18,934 nt of DNA from an uncultured Collinsella sp. (GTDB taxonomy: Bacteria > Actinomycetota > Coriobacteriia > Coriobacteriales > Coriobacteriaceae): the NCBI GenBank assembly GCA_902491055.1, contig CABUGI010000030.1, positions 1 through 18,934 of the forward strand, written 5' to 3'. Numbering within the stretch: position 1 is the first letter of the stretch; each line of letters begins with the position of its first letter. This document shows positions 14,763 through 18,934 of this stretch, piece after piece. Below the pieces are notes generated by a model, which worked only from the letters and a program-made list of their open reading frames with translations, was not told the DNA's origin and ran no database searches. The position numbers and the translations under genes were made by a program.

Positions 14763-14937
14763 GAGGAAGCTGCGTCCCGGAATTTGCGTCCAGAATGGGA
14801 TGTACTTTCCGCCAGGGTCGCTCAGCGGAAACTGCGTCCCAGAATCCAGCCAAATAACGGGTCGCACTTTCCGGTTGAGCCTTCTGGCGGAAACTGTGTC
14901 CCATCATTGACGCTCGAAATGGGATGCGATTTCCGTC
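14763..14937. repeat. Six alternating copies of a degenerate 14-bp motif
   Basis: The motif GGAAACTGCGTCCC and its inverse alternate three times. Forward copies lie near 14764, 14827 and 14889, inverse copies (like GGGATGCACTTTCC) near 14797, 14859 and 14921. Each forward/inverse pair can fold into a hairpin with a 17-25 nt loop, and the copies differ at several positions. This fills most of the 356-nt gene-free stretch between aspS and the HPr gene. Confidence 0.75.
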
Positions 14938-14961
14938 CCGCCCTCAACAAGCATCTAACGC

Positions 14962-14967
14962 TACAAT
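14962..14967 (+). promoter_or_regulatory. Possible -10 box for the HPr gene
   Basis: TACAAT lies 55 nt before the HPr start. The -35 region is poor and overlaps the end of the preceding repeat block. Confidence 0.35.
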
Positions 14968-15021
14968 AACTACCACGTGGCTGGGTTTTGCCGGCCGATG
15001 TGCGATGTCGCGGGAGGGGAC

Positions 15022-15270
15022 ATGGTCGAGTTTACAAAGACGATTAAAGATCCGTTGGGATTGCATGCCCGCCCGGTTGCGCTGCTCTATGACATCATTG
15101 CCAAGCACCGTAGTGACGTGTCGGTTTCGATTGGTGACCGCTACACCGATGGCCGCGACGTTATAGGGCTCATGGCACTCTGCGGCGAATGTGGCGAAGA
15201 CGTCGTGTTCCGCGTTTCGGGCGTGGATGAGGCCTCCTGCGTCACGTCGATCAGAAACCTCTCGCTCTAA
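15022..15270 (+). CDS. HPr-family phosphocarrier protein with Asp at position 46
   Basis: An 82-residue protein of the PTS HPr family, which carries phosphate from enzyme I to sugar permeases. The active-site segment GLHARPVA has His15 and Arg17 at their standard positions. An ungapped alignment with Bacillus subtilis HPr puts Asp46 (RDVIGLMAL) where the regulatory Ser46 normally lies. Residues 54-57 read CGEC where most HPr have Gly-rich sequence. I start it at ATG 15022 because GGGAGGGG lies 2-3 nt upstream; the 15-codon extension to 14977 is not HPr-like. No enzyme I or permease gene is adjacent. It may be a true PTS carrier or a regulatory HPr-like protein. Confidence 0.85.
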   Translation: MVEFTKTIKDPLGLHARPVALLYDIIAKHRSDVSVSIGDRYTDGRDVIGLMALCGECGEDVVFRVSGVDEASCVTSIRNLSL

Positions 15271-15285
15271 GCGCATCAATGTGAC

Positions 15286-15302
15286 AAGGGGACAGTCCCC
15301 TT
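15286..15302. repeat. Short hairpin after the HPr gene
   Basis: AAGGGG-ACAGT-CCCCTT forms a perfect small hairpin starting 16 nt after the stop, with only TGTTG after it. It may act as a weak terminator or a small repeated intergenic element. Confidence 0.5.
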
Positions 15303-15324
15303 TGTTGCATAAATTGGTATGACA

Positions 15325-15365
15325 AGGCACCGCAAAGAGATGGTCTTTGTGGTGCTTCTTTTGTT
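15325..15365 (+). terminator. Intrinsic terminator after the HPr gene
   Basis: AGGCACCGCAAAGA pairs with TCTTTGTGGTGCTT (two G-U pairs in + RNA) around a 4-nt loop and is followed by CTTTTGTTT. It separates the HPr gene from the feo operon. Confidence 0.8.
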
Positions 15366-15409
15366 TCGTATAGGAAACTTTTTCGAAATCTGAATGGGGA
15401 CCCTTTCCA

Positions 15410-15463
15410 AAAAGTTAACCACGTGTTAGTTTACTAAAGCGAACATAGATGTGGCTAACTTTT
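15410..15463. promoter_or_regulatory. Feo operon control region with GTTAG/CTAAC palindromes
   Basis: AAAAGTTAACCAC (15410-15422) and GTGGCTAACTTTT (15451-15463) are a 13-bp inverted repeat with one mismatch. Between them is TTAGT-TT-ACTAA (15426-15437), an exact palindrome apart from its 2-nt centre. The half-sites resemble the TTAGG/CCTAA boxes bound by DtxR/IdeR-type iron repressors, which is inference. No unambiguous -35/-10 pair was found. Confidence 0.5.
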
Positions 15464-15505
15464 ACCATGTCGATGTGAAGGACGAACTGACGTTAGGAGC
15501 CACTC

Positions 15506-15748
15506 ATGTCTTGCGGACCGCAGATGCCGGCAATGCCGCTTTCGATGGTAAAAGCGGGCGAAACCGTGCGCGTGTCTCGTGTAAAGGGCAATGAGGACAT
15601 GAAGCACCACCTCAAGGACCTCGGCTTTGTCGAGGGCAGCGAAATCCACGTGGTGAGCTCGAGCGGCGCCAATATCATCGTTACGGTACTGGGCGCACGC
15701 TTTGGTATCGATTCCAAGGTTGCCATGCACATCATGACCGTCGGTTAG
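15506..15748 (+). CDS. feoA: FeoA-domain protein, first copy
   Basis: An 80-residue cytosolic SH3-like protein that assists FeoB in ferrous iron uptake. Family pattern: an opening PLSMVKAGETVRVSRVKG, then LKDLGFVEGSEIHVVSSSG, ending GIDSKVAMHIMTV. It has a short N-terminal extension with Cys and Met (MSCGPQMPAMP). AGGAG (15495-15499) lies 6 nt before ATG. It heads the feoA-feoA-feoB cluster, 39 nt before the second FeoA. Confidence 0.9.
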   Translation: MSCGPQMPAMPLSMVKAGETVRVSRVKGNEDMKHHLKDLGFVEGSEIHVVSSSGANIIVTVLGARFGIDSKVAMHIMTVG

Positions 15749-15787
15749 TCTGCAGCATTTCATAAAAACCGAAAGGGGGACAAGAGG

Positions 15788-16009
15788 ATGAAGACGTTGG
15801 GTGACGTTAAGGTGGGCGAGAGCTCCACCATCGTCAAGCTTCACGGTGAGGGTGCGCTTCGCCGCCACCTTATGGACCTGGGGCTCATCAAGGGCACTTC
15901 GTTCAAGGTCGTGAAGGTTGCACCGCTCGGCGATCCGGTCGAGATCAACGTGCGCGGCTACGAGCTTTCCATCCGCAAGGAGGAGGCGGCCGTCGTCGAG
16001 GTCCAGTAA
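15788..16009 (+). CDS. feoA: FeoA-domain protein, second copy
   Basis: A 73-residue FeoA with the same core: TLGDVKVGESSTIVKLHGEG, RRHLMDLGLIKGTSFKVVKV, APLGDPVEINVRGYELSIRKEEAAVVEV. It is closer to the classic FeoA than the first copy. GGGGG at 15774-15778 is the likely ribosome binding site. Two FeoA genes before FeoB are common in some anaerobes. It ends 123 nt before feoB, a gap that holds another CTAAC palindrome. Confidence 0.92.
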   Translation: MKTLGDVKVGESSTIVKLHGEGALRRHLMDLGLIKGTSFKVVKVAPLGDPVEINVRGYELSIRKEEAAVVEVQ

Positions 16010-16037
16010 GAGCCCGCGGCGCATATTTCTGCAGATA

Positions 16038-16057
16038 AAGTTAGGTTTTTCTAACTT
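16038..16057. promoter_or_regulatory. GTTAG/CTAAC palindrome before feoB
   Basis: AAGTTAG-GTTTTT-CTAACTT is a perfect 7-bp inverted repeat in the 123-nt gap between the second feoA and feoB. It shares half-sites with the sites at 15410-15463, which suggests the same regulator acts at both places. It may also act as a small hairpin in the mRNA. Confidence 0.5.
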
Positions 16058-16132
16058 AATGCAGCATCTTTGAAGCACATTATCCAGCCTGCGCGGAGAA
16101 AGCAGCGCAGGCACACAAGGAAGAAGGATTGA

Positions 16133-18460
16133 ATGGCGGATTCTCAGATCCATGTCGCGCTGGCGGGTAACCCCAACTGCGGCAAGACCACGCTTTTCAA
16201 CCTGATTACCGGCGCCAACGGCTACGTTGGCAACTGGCCCGGCGTCACGGTTGAGAAAAAGGAGGCCAAGCTCCTAAGCGACAAGAACGTTACCATCACG
16301 GACCTCCCTGGCATCTACTCGCTTTCCCCCTACAGCCCCGAGGAGCAGTGCTCGCGCGATTACCTCATGAGCGGCGAGCCCGATGTTGTCGTCCAAGTCG
16401 TCGATGCCACCAACCTCGAGCGTAACCTGTACCTGGCGCTTCAGGTTATCGAGACCGGCCTGCCCGTGGTCGTTGCCCTCAACATGGCCGACCTGGTCGA
16501 GAAGAACGGCGATAAGATCGACACGGACAAGCTCTCCAAGAAGCTCGGCTGCCCGGTCATGATGATCTCGGCTCTTAAGAACAAGGGCATCAAGGAGCTC
16601 TTCGAGCAGGTCAAGAAGTCCGCTGCTTCTAAGGGCCAGGTGCCGGAGCACAAGTTCGATTCCTCCATCGAGGACGTTCTGGACCACATCGAGAACAATC
16701 TGCCGGCAAGCGTTCCCGCCAAAAAGCGCCGCTATTACGCCGTCAAGCTGTTCGAGCGCGACGCGGACGCCTGCAAGCTCATCAACCTCACTAAGGAGAA
16801 GGCTGCTCGCGTAGAGCAGCTGGTCGCCCAGTGCGAGCAGGATTGCGATGACGACGCCGAGTCCATCATCACCGGTGAGCGCTACGGCGTGATCGCGCAC
16901 ATCATCGACGAGTGCCTCACCAAGGCCCCGGCCAAGATGAGCACCTCCGAGAAGATCGACCGCGTGGTTACCAACCGTATCCTGGGCCTGCCGATCTTTG
17001 TGGTCATCATGTTCTGCGTGTACTACATCGCCGTTTCCACCTTGGGCGGCACGGTGACCGACTTTACCAACGACCAGCTCTTTGGTACCGACGGTTGGTA
17101 TGTGCTCGGCCAGGGCCGCGACGCCTACGATGCAGCCGTCGAGGCTGCGGGCGATGCTGCCGATTCGGTTGACCCGGCGGAGTATGGCCCGTATGTTCCG
17201 GGTATTACCACCATGGTCCACGACGCCCTTGTGGCGGGTGGCACCGAGGACGGTGGCCTGGTCGATTCGCTGGTCTGCGACGGTATCGTTGGCGGCCTGG
17301 GCGCCATCTTCGGCTTTGTGCCGCAGATGTTCCTGCTGTTCGTCATGCTGTCCTTCCTGGAGGACTGCGGTTACATGGCCCGCGTCGCCTTCATCATGGA
17401 CCGCGTGTTCCGCCGCTTTGGCCTGTCCGGTAAGTCCTTTATCCCCATGCTCGTGTCCTCGGGCTGCGGCGTCCCCGGCGTCATGGCCACCAAGACCATC
17501 GAGAACGAGAAGGACCGCCGCATGACGGTCATGACCACCACGTTCATTCCCTGTGGCGCTAAGCTGCCGATCATTGCCCTGCTCATGGGTTCCATCATCG
17601 GCGATTCTTCCACCACCGCCGCGTGGATCAGCCCGCTCTTCTACTTCCTGGGTGTCTTTGCCGTCATCGCCTCGGGCCTCATGCTCAAGAAGACCAAGCT
17701 CTTCGCCGGCCGTCCGACCCCGTTTGTCATGGAGCTCCCCGCCTACCACTTCCCGGCGATCCGCTCTTGGGCACTGCACGTTTGGGAGCGCTGCTGGGCC
17801 TTTATCAAGAAGGCCGGCACGGTCATCTTCGCGTCCACTGTCGTGGTGTGGTTCCTCTCCAACTTTGGTAGCTACAACGGCACGTTTGGCTTCCTGCCTG
17901 CTATGGAGGGCATCCCCGAGGAGTTCATGGACTACTCCGTGCTTGCCATGCTGGGCAACCTGGTCGCCTGGATCTTCGCCCCGCTCGGCTTTAGCACCTG
18001 GCAGGCCACCGCGCTGACTGTCTCTGGCCTTGTCGCCAAGGAGAACGTCGTCGCCACCGCCGGTTCGCTGCTCTCCGTTGCCGACGCCGGCGAGACCGAC
18101 CCGAGCCTGTGGACCGCGTTCGCCGGCATGTTCCCGACTATGGGCGCTTGCGTTGCCTTTGGTGCGTTCAACCTGCTGTGCGCACCGTGCTTTGCCGCCA
18201 TTGGCACCATCCGCAACCAGATGGACTCCGGCAAGTGGACCGCGATTGCCATCGGCTACGAGTGCGCCTTTGCTTGGGTGATCGCCCTGTTCATCAACCA
18301 GTTCTACAACCTGCTTGTCCTTGGCCAGTTTGGTATTTGGACGGTTGTGGCTATCGTGCTGCTGGTCGCGATACTCTTCCAGATCTTCCGTCCCATGCCC
18401 AAACATGCATGGACCGACGAGGACGAGACCAACACCGCTTCTGCTGCAGTTTCCGCTTAA
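16133..18460 (+). CDS. feoB: Ferrous iron transport protein B
   Basis: Inner-membrane Fe(II) transporter with an N-terminal G domain. Visible G motifs: G1 GNPNCGKTT (12-20), the GNWPGVTVEKK switch, G3 DLPG (57-60), G4 NMAD (117-120) and G5 SALKNKG (146-152). A helical linker follows, then the membrane part with the Gate repeats (FVPQMFLLFVMLSFLEDCGY, SGCGVPGVMATKTIEN, IPCGAKLPIIALLMG), a second Gate region (FIKKAGTVIFASTVVVWFLS) and further helices to the C terminus. The segment 310-370 between the first helix and the Gate is an acidic, Ala/Asp-rich extension. Length is 775. ATG 16133 is preceded by GAAGGA. No feoC is seen; the Cys-rich peptide downstream may take its place. Confidence 0.97.
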   Translation: MADSQIHVALAGNPNCGKTTLFNLITGANGYVGNWPGVTVEKKEAKLLSDKNVTITDLPGIYSLSPYSPEEQCSRDYLMSGEPDVVVQVVDATNLERNLYLALQVIETGLPVVVALNMADLVEKNGDKIDTDKLSKKLGCPVMMISALKNKGIKELFEQVKKSAASKGQVPEHKFDSSIEDVLDHIENNLPASVPAKKRRYYAVKLFERDADACKLINLTKEKAARVEQLVAQCEQDCDDDAESIITGERYGVIAHIIDECLTKAPAKMSTSEKIDRVVTNRILGLPIFVVIMFCVYYIAVSTLGGTVTDFTNDQLFGTDGWYVLGQGRDAYDAAVEAAGDAADSVDPAEYGPYVPGITTMVHDALVAGGTEDGGLVDSLVCDGIVGGLGAIFGFVPQMFLLFVMLSFLEDCGYMARVAFIMDRVFRRFGLSGKSFIPMLVSSGCGVPGVMATKTIENEKDRRMTVMTTTFIPCGAKLPIIALLMGSIIGDSSTTAAWISPLFYFLGVFAVIASGLMLKKTKLFAGRPTPFVMELPAYHFPAIRSWALHVWERCWAFIKKAGTVIFASTVVVWFLSNFGSYNGTFGFLPAMEGIPEEFMDYSVLAMLGNLVAWIFAPLGFSTWQATALTVSGLVAKENVVATAGSLLSVADAGETDPSLWTAFAGMFPTMGACVAFGAFNLLCAPCFAAIGTIRNQMDSGKWTAIAIGYECAFAWVIALFINQFYNLLVLGQFGIWTVVAIVLLVAILFQIFRPMPKHAWTDEDETNTASAAVSA

Positions 18461-18487
18461 GTCCGAATAAGGATTAACCCCTTTCCG

Positions 18488-18522
18488 AAAGCCCGGGTGT
18501 CCCAGTGACACTCGGGCTTTTT
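18488..18522 (+). terminator. Intrinsic terminator after feoB
   Basis: AAAGCCCGGGTGTC (18488-18501) pairs with GACACTCGGGCTTT (one G-U pair) around a 5-nt loop and runs into five T, 27 nt after the feoB stop. Confidence 0.93.
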
Positions 18523-18635
18523 GGTGGGGGAGATGTGGCGTTTCCGCAGATAAAACCGACCAAAATAAACCTGTCCCTTTTTGGTAGGTGGAGAATGGGG
18601 TAAAGTAAGTGATGGTTAACTAGAGGAGGCTTGCT

Positions 18636-18836
18636 ATGGCACCTATCGATATTGTTGTACTGGCCGTTATCGGTATTGCGTTTGCCGCGGTATGCGTGCG
18701 CATCTACCGCAAAGGCACCTGCGCTGACTGCGCTCAGGGTGGCGTTTGCACGGGGCATTGCTCCAACAAAAAGACGTGCGCCGCACTTAAGGGCGTAGAC
18801 AAAATCGCCGAAGACTTGGGTCGCGGTATTCATTAG
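18636..18836 (+). CDS. FeoB-associated Cys-rich membrane peptide
   Basis: A 66-residue protein with one N-terminal membrane helix (PIDIVVLAVIGIAFAAVCVR), a short basic YRKG, then a Cys-rich tail: CADC (29-32), Cys38, Cys42 and Cys48 before ALKGVDKIAEDLG. This is the layout of the FeoB-associated Cys-rich membrane protein family found beside feoB in many anaerobes. It is thought to help Fe(II) transport or occupy the FeoC role, but its activity is not established. AGAGGAGG precedes ATG 18636. It lies after the feoB terminator, so it may have its own promoter in 18523-18635, where I see no clear -35/-10 pair. Confidence 0.88.
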   Translation: MAPIDIVVLAVIGIAFAAVCVRIYRKGTCADCAQGGVCTGHCSNKKTCAALKGVDKIAEDLGRGIH

Positions 18837-18857
18837 TCGACCGGCGTTTGGGCATGT

Positions 18858-18909
18858 TTGACTACGGATACGGCAGTTGCTGATACGATAGGTACGTTAG
18901 CAACTGCCG
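18858..18909 (+). promoter_or_regulatory. Promoter-like region and hairpin before an off-window gene
   Basis: TTGACT at 18858-18863 resembles a -35 box, and TACGAT at 18884-18889 could be a distant (20 nt) -10. The same stretch holds a perfect 11-bp inverted repeat CGGCAGTTGCT / AGCAACTGCCG (18871-18881 with 18899-18909). The final bases include AAAGGAAG, a likely ribosome binding site for a gene starting just after the window. Confidence 0.4.
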
Positions 18910-18934
18910 CCGAGCGGCTCAAACGAAAGGAAGC

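Noticed and set aside
14763..14937. A small CRISPR array
   Set aside because: The copies alternate in orientation, differ at many bases, and no cas gene lies in the window.

Overview
The window is about 18.9 kb of dense, GC-rich bacterial chromosome with strong AGGAGG-type ribosome binding sites. Its content (FeoA-FeoA-FeoB with a FeoB-associated Cys-rich peptide, a nickel-pincer Lar locus, bacterial-type HisRS and AspRS, phosphoenolpyruvate carboxylase) and its hairpin-rich intergenic regions fit an anaerobic gut actinobacterium of the Coriobacteriia. Collinsella is my best guess. This is inference from style and gene content; no rRNA gene is present. No phage, IS element, CRISPR array, tRNA or rRNA was seen.

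Layout. 1-228: 3' end of a DMT/EamA transporter, then a terminator. 345-1640: M20-family amidohydrolase. 1764-2213: an MFS transporter reduced to its two ends by an apparent in-frame internal deletion. 2249-2458: three large inverted repeats back to back. 2518-3831: hisS. 4090-6903: ppc. 6927-7053: a 127-nt nested hairpin. 7285-8562: larA-like nickel-pincer racemase. 8612-9343: MIP-family channel. 9365-9489: a second nested hairpin of the same design. On the minus strand, 11869 down to 9611: larB, larC (first domain only, with a His-rich segment) and a TetR-type regulator. 11986-12621 minus: serB. 12878-14665: aspS. 14763-14937: six alternating copies of a 14-bp motif. 15022-15270: an HPr-like protein. 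15506-18460: feoA, feoA, feoB. 18636-18836: FeoB-associated Cys-rich peptide. 18858-18909: a possible promoter for a gene just beyond the window.

How the genes work together. larA plus the channel converge on larB-larC-tetR. Together they look like a 2-hydroxyacid (lactate or related) racemization and transport module with part of the cofactor pathway for its nickel-pincer nucleotide; larE is not in the window. The Feo cluster imports ferrous iron and carries repeated GTTAG/CTAAC palindromes that look like iron-responsive operators. hisS and aspS, often neighbours in other bacteria, are separated here by the ppc, lar and serB block.

Most interesting signal. The two nested hairpins at 6927-7053 and 9365-9489 have unrelated outer and inner stems, yet share a nearly identical asymmetric 12-nt/12-nt core. 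The core includes one compensatory C-G to G-C pair change. Both lie 21-23 nt after a stop codon, in the same orientation as the upstream gene. They look like two members of one RNA (or DNA) element class. Other points worth attention are the triple inverted-repeat array before hisS, an HPr with Asp at position 46 and a CGEC motif, LarC lacking its second domain, and the MIP channel with an NQA in place of its second NPA.
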